64,000 nt of DNA from Omphalotus guepiniiformis (lineage: Eukaryota > Basidiomycota > Agaricomycetes > Agaricales > Omphalotaceae): contig JAQOOI010000013.1 of NCBI GenBank assembly GCA_028554645.1, positions 1 through 64,000 on the forward strand, given 5' to 3'. A model generated the notes under the pieces. That model did no database searches, was not told the origin of the DNA, and saw nothing but the letters and a program-made list of their open reading frames with translations. Each line of letters opens with the position of its first letter. The stretch's first letter is position 1. The position numbers were made by a program, and so were the translations under genes. Shown here piece by piece: positions 49,012 to 59,706 of this stretch.

Positions 49012-51977
49012 TTACGATGAAGCCCTGCGCTTGTCAACCGTTGAACTCCTGAGATTATATCGTCGCTCTGCTGTAGCATGACTTCCAGATGCTCCAGAGG
49101 CTGAATGTTCCTCGGTATCCGCAGCCTTTTTCTTCTTCTTCTTTCTGCTTTTCTCCGCAGGTGCAGGTGGCTCCTCGTCCGCAGGTTCCTCGTCTGCAGG
49201 TGCATGTTTCCGCTTCCCGACTCCCTTGATATAAAAGATGAGACGGTCATGAAGCTCTTGTTGAGACCTCTCTTTGCAAAGCCGTTCCATCAAATCGATA
49301 TTCAGAAGCGCAACAGGTTGCTCATTCGTGTCCGAGATCGTAGGAGAAACGAGTTCGATCTTTCTCTTCAACGAGGCAACGACTCCCAAGACGCCGTGTG
49401 AACCGAGGTTGGGCTGCAGTTTGGGAAGCGCCTTCAAGGCTTGAAGTATTTCGTCGTGCTTTGTTGCGGAAGCATCCTGGTTCGGTTCACAGCCAAATCA
49501 GTATCAAAGTACGTTCGATGAAGGAAGAAAGCAACTCACCTCCTCAGGCTTAAAAATCGCCTCCATGCTTAGCTTTTGTACAATAGGTTCAACGTCAATG
49601 CTCTCTCCATCCTCAGACGGTGCTTGTAATGCAACCCAGACTCGTGCTCCTCGTCCCAATTCCAACGCGAATATCAACGTTGAGTGAGACTCGGAAGTGA
49701 ACGAACAGAACGGAACTTCGTGTTCATTCATGTTTATCCACTCTAGAACACCTGATAGGTTGTCGGTGTCGACGACGAGTTGGTGTGGCGGATCGTCAGT
49801 AAACCGTTTAGGCGCCTTTTCGCTGAGATGTTTCCATACGATGAGCCGGGCAGGTTTCTTCGCCCAAGCAGGGACGCTCGGAAATTTGAGGACATCGGAT
49901 AGAAGTCGCTTTCCATCAAAAGCGAGGGCAAGGTAAAGCGCGATGTAGTCCAGTCTGTGTATGTCTCTGCATTCTTCTGAATTGATGTCAGAGTTAAAGT
50001 ACGCCAAATCCGTGATTGACTTTGAATCCCCCATGAACCATTTTGCAGTGGCTACCAATACCATTGGTTCATCGACAACAGCGTTGGTCATGTCTGCGTC
50101 CAAAAAATGACCTTGGCCTTGGGCGACCACCCTCACACCATGAGGCCCCAACTTTCGGCTTCCGTCGAAATGGGTGATAGCATGAAGGAGAGCTTCGTGC
50201 ATCATCGTTCTGATCGAAGGGCCTAGATAAGATTAGACCTCTACACAGAGAACAGAGCGAATACAATTCTCACTTTGACTTAATACCTTGAAGCTGATTT
50301 CATGATAGCCTAGAAAACCTGTCCGTCCTGTGCTGTACTCCGCCCCGTCATCGGGTAAATACTTCGTTGTCGCAAAAACTTGCTGGTCAAGATGACTATG
50401 CAGGTTCTTAAACCCATTCTGGAGCAAGATTGTCATGAAAGCTGCAGTGAAACGGTGCCTGAAATAGTGAGACGAGTGTTACTGAATATCTGTATAATTC
50501 TAAGCTTCCTCGAAGCCATCTCCACATCCTCTCTATAAGAGCACTGCCCTCAGCCGAAGAGAGTATTTCGGGAGGCAAGAAGGTCTGAATATAACCTCGT
50601 TGATCATCTTCGTTATCAAACGCTCCAGTATTAGAACACCAAACGAACTTGTCCCATTCAGTGGCTCTAGTTCTGAAATATTTACGAGGTACGTCAGTAC
50701 CAGCAACGACGAAAGAAATTGGTAAATGTTCAAGGTGACGTCGCCAAGAACGAATCATCTCCTTGAGCACGGGATATGTTTCACCATCCTCGCTGTATGC
50801 TATCGGAAGCGAGGTAGCCGCGTGATTGGCTTCGTCGAGGACAATGTAAAAATGGCTATCAGCGTCCCATAAATACGATATCTCTTGTAGCATCTGTACG
50901 ATGGCATTTTCGATGACATCCTCGGCTACATCTGACTCCATCAGGTAGCGCTGGATCAGGTTAAAAACATCCCTGACACCCATAACATCCGGACGAAGTT
51001 GCACCAGAAGCCAGCTTCTCTTGAGTTCCTCAGATAAAGGACCTTCGGGAGCAAACTCCAAAAATGTTTTGAATACAAGTAGACGTGAAAGGAGTGTCTC
51101 GCTGAAGCGCCGGTGTGTGATGCGTAAATTATTTTTCATTGCCTCTTCAGTATCTGTAGAAGGGGAAGGGATATCGATGAACCCGGGAGTGTCTGGAATA
51201 TGGTTGTGAATGACAGAATTAACATCGTCTGATCCAAGGCCACTTGAATCTACTATTGAGGTGAAGTAGAAACCCCAGTTAATACACAGCCCTTCCAGCA
51301 AGAGTCTGGTCTTGCCAGTGCCAGATGCATTGACCAAGAACCTTGTGCAAAGAGATGAGTACAGTGCTACGGCTCCAAATGAACACTACTCACGTGTCGT
51401 GTAGGGAGGAGAATATGTCGCTCAACCTTCCTTTTACAGCGGGGTCAAGCACAAGGCTACCAAGCCGATACAGCACTGTGCAAGGATAGCGAGTCTTGAA
51501 ATCAGGGATTCCCAGACCTTCTATATGGGCCGCAATGGTTTCTGTTGTCTGTTGAGTACGCCAGATCGTGAACGGCGGATCTTCGCCTTGTACAATGCGC
51601 CCAACTTCGTCCCGACAGCGAACTTCGTTCAGCACATCTTTCACTTGCTGGAGCTCAGTGTGAGACTCCCAACCAACTTGCGGAATACGAGGTACTGGGT
51701 ACCTGCATTAGTCAACTGAATTGAACAGCAGCCTTTTTGTCGCACCGTTTGCATCGATAGCAGAGAAATCCTTCTTCTTATGCGCGATCTTCAGGAGTTC
51801 ATGCAACTCCGCGTTTTGGGTCAACAAAGACCGACATGAGTCGATGGAAAGTAAAGGCGATTTAGGATTTAGAAGCTTTCTAGAGCGCTTCAAGAACGAC
51901 GACAAAATCAACGCAGCATTTTCCAAGTCATCAACGTCGGGAAAAGACTCAGCTAGAGCATTGAATTCGACGTCCAT
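49012..51977 (-). CDS. B1: P-loop NTPase with degenerate nuclease-like domain; one splice donor lost
   Basis: Homology-guided exons are 51977-51746, 51694-51394, 51341-50505, 50458-50274, 50222-49540 and 49476-49012. They would give about 900 residues, parallel to B2. Blocks: short helical head MDVEFNALAESFPDVDDLEN, Walker A VNASGTGKTRLLLEG, Walker B YIVLDEANHAA, VVAGTDVP, FLPPEILSS. The nuclease-like region has RLDYIALYLALAF and VWVALQAP, then a lysine-rich tail (KSRKKKKKKAA). The core acid and the lysine expected for PD-(D/E)XK catalysis are missing. After 50505 the intron that B2 splices with GT reads CT here. Read-through ends at a stop near 50408 and would cut the protein before the nuclease part. 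All other frames are intact, so this is a recently damaged or non-canonically spliced copy. Confidence 0.6.
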
Positions 51978-52310
51978 GACTGTGCAAGACGGTTATCATA
52001 ATAGTTGGTTCATTTCTGATTTCATGTTGAGCAAGTAGGCGTGACAGAATAATGGATAAAAGCCCCGGTGAGCGCCGGGACCCGGTCGGTCGATCGGATT
52101 ACATCCGAACTGTTTGCTGGACGTAACTTAATGAATTCAGATCATCATCACCTCTCTAAAGGTAGTACAAGAGCAATTCAGATAGCTCGATTTTGTCTCC
52201 GTGACTACTCTAATTCACACAGTTCCCTTCTCCAACCCTCGTTCCGTATAAAACCATGAAATCAATAACTCTCTTCAACAATAATCGTACCTCAAGCTCT
52301 GAATCTCTGA
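51978..52310. promoter_or_regulatory. Head-to-head promoter of B1 and A1
   Basis: The 333-bp gap between the two ATGs serves both genes. It holds a GC-rich inverted repeat (CCCGGTGAGCGCCGGG, about 52064-52079) and a TATAAAA at 52247-52253, 58 bp before the A1 ATG. Confidence 0.5.
52247..52253 (+). promoter_or_regulatory. TATA box of A1
   Basis: TATAAAA followed by CCA, 58 bp upstream of the A1 start. A2 has a matching TATATAAAACCA at a similar distance. Confidence 0.5.
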
Positions 52311-55300
52311 ATGATGAATCCGAACTATTCCAAGCAGGATGCGCCCTATGCCCACACCCTACAAGACGCAATTGTCCTGTTTCAGAAAGACCTCGCGCCT
52401 GACATGGGCAGGCTCGTCGCTGGGCAAATCGGTCTTCGTCCTTGGGTACACGATCCATCTCTTCCGAATGACGAGAATCTTCAGTTCTTGAAGGGTCTCA
52501 ATCTTCCTGCAGCATCGCCTTCCGTCCAGGACAAGCCTAGCTTATTATTGCATGACCTTGGACGCTTGGCCGCAGACCCTGACTATAAGTCGTATATCAC
52601 ACGAACCTTCAATCCAGGCTACCATACGTGAGCGTCCTTTACATAACGAAAGCGCCTCCTCTGATTTTAACTTACAGCTTGCTCGTCAATACTTCCGGTG
52701 CTGGTAAAACTAGAATTCTTCTTGAGGGATTGTGTCAGCATTGGGGATTCTACTTTACGGCACAAGCCACGTTTGGTTTCGTCTTGCCATCTCTGGGCTC
52801 CCATGACCTTGGCAATACGATGTACGATCGCCTGCCCCAATCTCCAGATTTCACAGAACGTCTGTCTGAGGAAGTAAGGACTGGTGAAATTCCTAGTCCA
52901 AAGGTCCTCGCAGGCAGACTTTTGAAAAACAGCAAGACTGCAGCTTACCTGTTCCAGTCCGTTCTTCTGGCGAGACTGATTCTCTTTGAACAGTTTCTGT
53001 CAACCATGAACACTCAAGGGCTGCGCACTGCGAGCGAGCTCAAGCAACGCTGGCTACTCCTTCAAATTGATCCGTGGATACTAGGAAAGGGAGATGTGTT
53101 CGATTGTTTGGTGAACGTCATCATCTCGCATGACGATAATACCCAATTGCAGAATTTGATTTCGACATATTGGCACCACATTCTTTCTACACTAAACGCA
53201 GTGACGGACTCAGGCCGAAGTCATGTCGTTGATGTATCGCATGTATTCTTTGTGGTTGACGAAGCACAGGATGCAGTAGAAAAGTTTCCTGATGCTTTTC
53301 GTTCGCATTCCACCGAAATCGAAGAGGCCTTTCCGCGGCCAGTTCTCAGAGAGTTGGTCAATTGTTGGTTCACCCTTATGACCAAATCATTCGTCCATAT
53401 GGGTGGGCGCTCTGCCTTTACATTTCTAATAACCGGTACAGGCATTTCAGGGGATATGATGCAGGAGGCTCTGTCTTCAACGATCTACAAGGAACAGTCT
53501 TTGTGTATTGCTCATACTACTGGTGGCCTGGATACTCCTGAAGCGCAACTGAAGTACATCAAAAAGTATCTTCCTGAGAGATTTCTGGCATCTCCGCAGG
53601 GTCGTGCCCTTCTTCATCGTCTTTGGTATTGGCTAGGTGGCAGGTTCGTTATTCTATATGTAAGTTACAGCCTTACACTGACGTATAGTATCTTAGATTT
53701 CGTTTTACTGCAGAGTATCTCGCGCTGCTCATTCAGGATGGTCTCCGGCGACCTCACATCTTGTTGAACGCGTATATCAAGAAGTTCTCCAATATCATAC
53801 CAACTGACAATTTAAGTTTTGTTCGAGATGAGCCCGACTTCCCCGAATTTCCGAAAATCACTTTTGCTCAAGTGCAGTATGAGAAACTACTCAAACGTGA
53901 GACACTCGTTTCAACTGTGGTATATAAAGCTGACTGTCAAGTATCAGGCCACAACATGTTGACGACTGTCAAAGATATAGTATATCACTACCTCAGGCGT
54001 TCACTTCTTCCCGACTCCGCCCAAATTCTCGGGGATGACGAGTCCTTGTTCGTTCAATACGGCTTTGCACGATATCGAACCAGAAATTCCTTCGATGGAG
54101 ATCGAGCCGAGGTGTGCGAACCGCTCATTCTACTGGCAACCGCTGTCTGGATGAATTCGAGACACGAAAACTTGCACAAGACTCTCTCTAATGAGTTGGG
54201 TAATGACTCCACCTCGAAGAACGGGTTCGAAGACTACCTCGTCTACTACTTCACTCGAGTCTTCGAGAGACCTACCCCGCTTGGACTGGTATTCGACTTC
54301 GATCCAAAGGATATCCAGCTGAGTCAATACCGTGCAACGCTGGTCGCTGTGCATCGTAGCGAAATCGACGAGGAAATAGTCGACTTCTCGAAAACCACTT
54401 TCGGACACAGAGAGGCTGCAATCTCCTTGTCAGGGTGCATAGGCGAAAACGTGAAGACATCGAATCGCCTCCAGGAGTGGTTATACTTGCAGAAACACAC
54501 TGCATTTTGTTTTCCGCCTCTCACAATGGGGCCCGACATTCTGTTTGTGTTACAGCTGGACACTCCTGATGGCTTTCAATACATTTGGGTGGCGGTCCAA
54601 GCTAAATACATCTTGGGAGGAGAGAATCCAGCCGAATTTGTCAGCAAAGCGGAATTAGTCCACGCCATAAGGACAGTGACACCAAATCGATTCTATCTCA
54701 AGGTGAGCTATATGTACATATATGTGAAACTATCTCGAGCTCATGTAGAACTGCCTCCTTTGCAGAATGGCTCAGGCCCAGCTGATGAAAGCAGGAGCAA
54801 TGACAAGAGAAACGCTGTGTTCGAGGCACTCGACAACCTCCCGCACCGTGAGAGCCGCCTCGCTGGGAGACACAGTGTCTTGCGTGTCATTGCTGTTTTC
54901 CCTCCAGAACCCAATTTCTTGGCAGCCTTGGATATCGCTGACCCAGATGGACGTGACGGTCATCCTCTCGTGTCTCTGAATCACGCGTATATTATGTCGC
55001 AATTATCTAAGGAGCACCCAACGAACAAGCTAAGGAATGTGAAAGACGATCACCTTCAGAAGATTGCCAACGCGGCGGCAAGGCCGAGAACACATCCTAT
55101 GACAACCATGAAATTGAAGCGGCTGGAAAAACTTATCTTCCCCTCGAATTGGGACCATGAATTTATTACAAAACTACCTGTTGGTGAAATCGAGAATTAT
55201 CTCGAGTGCTTCCGCCTTCTGCTTGGAGCGGAACACCTTCCGGAGAGGGGAAAAGGAGAGAGAAGTTCGAAGGTTACCAGGGTCAAATTACTTCAGGAGC

Positions 55301-55425
55301 AACTTCGAGCGCATTTCGAAGCAGGGGGATTGGCCTCGGTGAAGGAAGCTGTTCGTGACCGTAATTCGAGTTCCAGACGAATCTCGCAGCTTGATGCGGA
55401 TGGTGATTCTCAAATGGGTGATTGA
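52311..55425 (+). CDS. A1: P-loop NTPase fused to a PD-(D/E)XK-like nuclease
   Basis: Exons 52311-52627, 52678-53643, 53697-54702 and 54766-55425 give 982 residues. The N-terminal head is about 105 residues with no signal peptide. Walker A is NTSGAGKTR (Lys about residue 116), with Asn where Gly/Ala is usual. Walker B is VFFVVDEAQDA, followed by FLITGTGISGDMMQEAL. The C-terminal domain has KNGFEDYLVYYF (acid), MGPDILFVLQL (Asp at 54535-54537) and IWVAVQAKY (Gln-x-Lys ending at 54606), fitting a PD-(D/E)XK core. A helical, charged tail ends DADGDSQMGD. The NTPase-plus-nuclease order resembles Crinkler/RHS-type eukaryotic proteins that act on DNA. It is head to head with B1. Function is inferred from motifs only. 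Confidence 0.7.
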
Positions 55426-57300
55426 AATGATGACTGGTAATTGTGCTGTTTATGGTCCTAAACCATGTTTTGGCTTGCTTTACGGGAACTCAGCGATGAT
55501 GTTCGCCGTTCAATTATTATTCTCGTGGTTCCTATACATATGTTTCGCAAACATCTTTTACTATCATACGAAGGTCTAACTACTCAGCTACTAGTACGTA
55601 TGTCCCTCATACCATCCATAATCACCTACAATACTACATTATCACATTTGGGACAGCCGTTGTCAATATGTCTATAGCCCCTTATCTTTTCCACTCGCCG
55701 GCGCGGATGCGCCTCCTCAGGTCTCAGTCCCCGAGATCCTCAAGAGACCAATTCACATGGATACCCTGCTAGCATTGCTTTAGAAACGGTACTAATGTGT
55801 TATTGTCCACCATTCTGCCAACCAATATAATGGGAGACATATCATTATCAAGTTCAGGACCTACAGAAAAGAAAGAATACGACTCTGAGTCGCCTGGAAG
55901 ATCGACGGCTTCAACAATTAGTTCGTACGGATCCACCGAGTTCGATAGTACATAGTATGATCGTTTCCGTTCACGCGTATCTTGGCGACGAAGAGTATAA
56001 TTAAAAAGTAGGGATTGAATCTCTGAGCTTGCATAACAGTAGATAACAGTTAATGCAGTATCACCTTCATTCTGATATGAACAGGTGGACCCACAAAATG
56101 GACCCATTAAGATGGACCCACAGCCATACACTATGTCAAAGTGGTGCCTCGCAACGGTCCGTGAATCTCGCGCTGTGTTCTGGACGACGGCGCACTCCTC
56201 CGAAATGGATGGAGTCACATCGGATGAATAGAATTTCTGCACATGGAATAACTTACAACAACTTATAACATAGCAATATAACATAATAAGCAGGAAAGCA
56301 CAAGAACAATGAAACTACAACGAAAGCAAAGTAGTACGTACACACATAGATAGTACAGCTACGAAGTAGCCCTGCGCTTGTCAACCGTTGAACTCCTGAG
56401 ATTATATCGTCGCTCTGCTGTAGCAGGCGAGCGACTTCCAGATGCTCCAGAGGCTAAATGTTCCTCGGTATCCGCAGCCTTTTTCTTCTTCTTCTCTCTG
56501 CTTTTCTTCGCAGGTGCAGGTTGCTCCTCGTCCGCAGGTTCCTCGTCCGCAGGTGCATGTTTCCGCTTCCCGAATCCCTTGATATAAAAGATGAGACGGT
56601 CATGAAGCTCTTGTTGAGACCTCTCTTTGCAAAGCCGTTCCATCAGATCGATATTCAGAAGCGCAACAGGTTGCTCCTTCGTGTCCGAGATCGTAGGAGA
56701 AACGAGGTCAATCTTTCTCTTTAACGACGCGACGACTCCCAAGACGCCATGTGAACCAAGGTTGGACTGCAGTTTTGGAAGCGCCTTCAAGGCTTGAAGT
56801 ATTTCGTCGTGCTTTTTTGCGGAAGCATCCTAGTTCACAGCCAAATCAGTATCAAAGTACATTCGATGAAGGAAGAAAGCAACTCACCTCCTCAGGCTTG
56901 AAGATTGCCTCCATGCTTAGCTTTTGTACAATAGCTTCAACGTCGATGCTCTCTCCATCCTCAGACGGGGCTTGTAACGCAACCCAGACTCGTGCTCCTC
57001 GTCCCAATTCCAACGCAAATATCAGCGTCGAGTGAGACTCGGAAGCGAATAAACAGAACGGAACTTCGTGTTCATTCACGTTTATCCACTCTAGAACACC
57101 TGATAGGTTGTCGGTGTCGACGACGAGTTGGTGTGCCGGATCGTCAGTAAACCGCGTAGGCGCCTTTTCGCTGAGATGATTCCATACAATGAGCCGGGCA
57201 GGTTTCTTCGCCCAAGCAGGGACGCTCGGAAATTTGAGGACATCAGATAGAAGTCGCTTTCCATCAAAGGCGAGAGCAAGGTAAAGCGCGATGTAGTCCA
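53953..57300. repeat. Near-identical tract shared with 61351-64000
   Basis: From AACATGTTGACG at 53953 the sequence is almost the same as from 61351 on. The tract covers the nuclease half of A1, the convergent spacer and the nuclease half of B2. Upstream of 53953 the two A genes differ at many positions. The 3' half of B1 (49012 to about 49950) matches the 3' half of B2 in the same way. Confidence 0.8.
55426..56358. other. Convergent spacer between A1 and B2
   Basis: Contains TGGACCCACA at 56086-56095 and 56113-56122. The whole spacer is repeated, with small indels, at 62820-63768. It should hold the 3' untranslated regions of both genes. Open frames within it show no motif. Confidence 0.6.
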
Positions 57301-59285
57301 GTCTGTGAATGGCCCTGCAATCGTCTATATTGATGTCAGAGTTAAAGTAATCCAGATCCGTGATTGACTTTGCATCCATGAACCATCTCGCAGTAGGAAT
57401 CAGCATGATCGGCTCATCGACAGCAGCATAAGACATGTCCGAGTCTAGATAGTGTCCTTGACTTTGTGCGACCAGCCTCACGCCATGAGGTCCGAGATTT
57501 CGGGATCCATCGAAATGGCATAGAGCGTGTGTGAGAGCTTCGTGCATCATGGTCTTGATTTTGTTACTATAGTTCAGTACTTCTAGGGATACTTTATGGT
57601 AGTCCCTGAAACTGGTCCGTCCTGTGTTGTATTCTGCCCCGTCATCTGGAATATACTTCGTTGCAAAGTGAACTTGTTCGTCAAGATGACTATGTAGATG
57701 CTTGAAGTCATTTTGAAGTAGGATAGTCATGAAAGCTGCAGTGAGACGATGCCTAGAAAGCTAGCGATATGAGACGGAGGTAAACCACTTGAGCGCACTC
57801 TCGGACCTGCCTCTAAACCATCTCCATATTCTCTCTATAAGAGCTTCACCCTCGGCTGAAGAGACTATTTCGGGAGGTAAGAACGACTGAATATAGTTTC
57901 GTTGATCTTCTTTGTTGTTGAACGCTCCTGTGTCGGAGCACCAGATGAATCGGTCCCATTCGTGGCTTTCCGTTTTAAAATACTCAGAAGGTACATCTGT
58001 ACCGGCAACAATGAGAGAAATTGGTAGATGTTCAAGATGCCGTTTCCAACAGCGTATGATCTCTTTGAGTATAGGATATGGCTCTCCGCCTTCGCTAAAC
58101 GCCACTGGAAGCGACGCAGCCGCATGATTAGCTTCGTCCAGGACGACGTATAAATGAGCATCAGATTCCCATATAAACGAGATATCCTGTACCGTCTGCG
58201 CGATGGCATTTTCAACAACTTCGTCTGCGACATCCGACTGCATCAAGCAAAGTTGGATGGAGTCGAACACATCTCGGATACCTATGAGATCTGGACGAAG
58301 CTGAACCAAAAGCCAGCACTTTCTGTGTTCGTGAGTTATTCGACCTGGGGTGATATACTCAAGGAAGACCTTGAACACTAGCAGACGAGAAAGGAGCGTC
58401 TCGCTGAAACGACGGTGTGCAATGCGTACGTTGATTTTCAATGCTTCTTCGACATTCTCAGAGTCGGATAGAATTCTATTGAATCCTTCCGTGTGTGGAA
58501 CGTAGTTGCGGATGACGGAATTAACATCGTCTGATCCTAATCCACTTGAATCTACCACCGAGGTGAAATAGAACCCCCAGTGATTGCATAAGCCTTCGAG
58601 CAAAAGCCTAGTCTTTCCGGTGCCAGACGCATTGACCAGAAATCTGTTCGAGGTAGACGAGTAAATATGGTATCAAGTCTGCGGAACAAGGATACGACCT
58701 ACGTGTGGTGGAGGGAAGAAAATATGTTAGTAAGTCTTTCCTTCACGGATGGGTCAACCGTAAAGTCGCCAAGCCGGTGCAAGACTGTGCAAGGGTAGTC
58801 AGACTTGAATTCAGGAATGTGGAGCTTTTCGATGTGGGTGGCGATCATTGTGCTTTCCGCCCGTCGAGAGCGCCAACATGCAAACGGTTCTTCCCCTTGT
58901 ACAATACGGTCAAGCTTTTGATGACCACGAATTTCGTTGAGAATTTCTGTGACTCTACGGAGCTCAACATGAGACTCCCAATCCGCTTGGGGAATGCGGG
59001 GGACTGGAATTACAGGGTATGAGGAAGGGTTGAACTGAGCAGTACAACTTGGCGCGCACCTTTTATGTCAAAACCAGAAAAGTCCCTCTCTCTATGTGCT
59101 ACTTTCAGCAACGCGTGCAACTCCGCGTTTTGGGACAACAATGTCCGACATGCCTCGACTGACAGTAACTTGGGACTGATGAATTTCCGATGACGTTTCA
59201 AGAAGGAGGACAAGACTAAAGCAGCATCCTTCAAGTCATCAAGAGCTGAAAAAGAATCGACCAGGGCCTTGAAGTCAACGTCCAT
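56359..59285 (-). CDS. B2: P-loop NTPase with degenerate nuclease-like domain, intact
   Basis: Exons 59285-59060, 59003-58703, 58643-57807, 57752-56888 and 56829-56359 give 899 residues in one frame. The head starts MDVDFKALVDSFSALDDL. Walker A is VNASGTGKTRLLLEG, Walker B YVVLDEANHAA, with VAGTDVPSEYF and LPPEIVSSAEG after it. In the nuclease-like region the positions that read GPD and QAK in A read HSTL and QAP here (56966-56974), so catalysis is unlikely although the fold seems kept. The C-terminus has KRKHAPADEEPADEE and KKSREKKKKKAA, a probable nuclear signal. It lies head to head with A2, 421 bp apart. Compared with B1 it lacks one intron inside exon 4. A regulatory or partner role for A2 is only an inference. 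Confidence 0.7.
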
Positions 59286-59706
59286 GAGTGCACTTCTAAC
59301 TTCTACCATTCCCCAGACTCATCGACATCATTAATATTATTGTTCAAAAGTGTGACTAGTCACTGATCATAATTATGTGGATATATTCTCAATAATAGGC
59401 CGCCGGCTATATGTATCTCGGCGAGAAACCGGGCGGCGGGCTGGAACCTACCGGAATGAAATCAAACGTAACGGTGCTAACACCTTCAACTCAGTTGATA
59501 CAGATTCTTCAAGTTGTTGTTGTACCACATTCGGACAAAAATCAATCAGCATAATCTCGATATGGCTTCTTTTGTTGCGCCAGAGTCTTCAATATCATCA
59601 ATCTTCAGAAGTATAGATATCGGGATGGCGTATATAAAACCAACTTCGACAAACTCTGCTCAACCCATAATTTTCTCGAACACGTTGCCTTCTCAAGATT
59701 AATCTG
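59286..59706. promoter_or_regulatory. Head-to-head promoter of B2 and A2
   Basis: A 421-bp gap shared by two divergent genes. It has a GC-rich segment with complementary CCGCCGGC and GGGCGGCGGG stretches (about 59400-59445) and TATATAAAA at 59631-59639, 67 bp before the A2 ATG. A GC-rich folded element plus a TATA box is also the layout at the B1-A1 gap. Confidence 0.5.
59631..59639 (+). promoter_or_regulatory. TATA box of A2
   Basis: TATATAAAA followed by CCA, 67 bp upstream of the A2 start, equivalent to the element upstream of A1. Confidence 0.5.

Noticed and set aside
53641..53720. Frameshift and stop disabling A1
   Set aside because: The apparent frame break relative to A2 vanishes when a 53-nt GT-AG intron (53644-53696) is removed. 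The matching A2 intron is 48 nt and simply lacks a stop.
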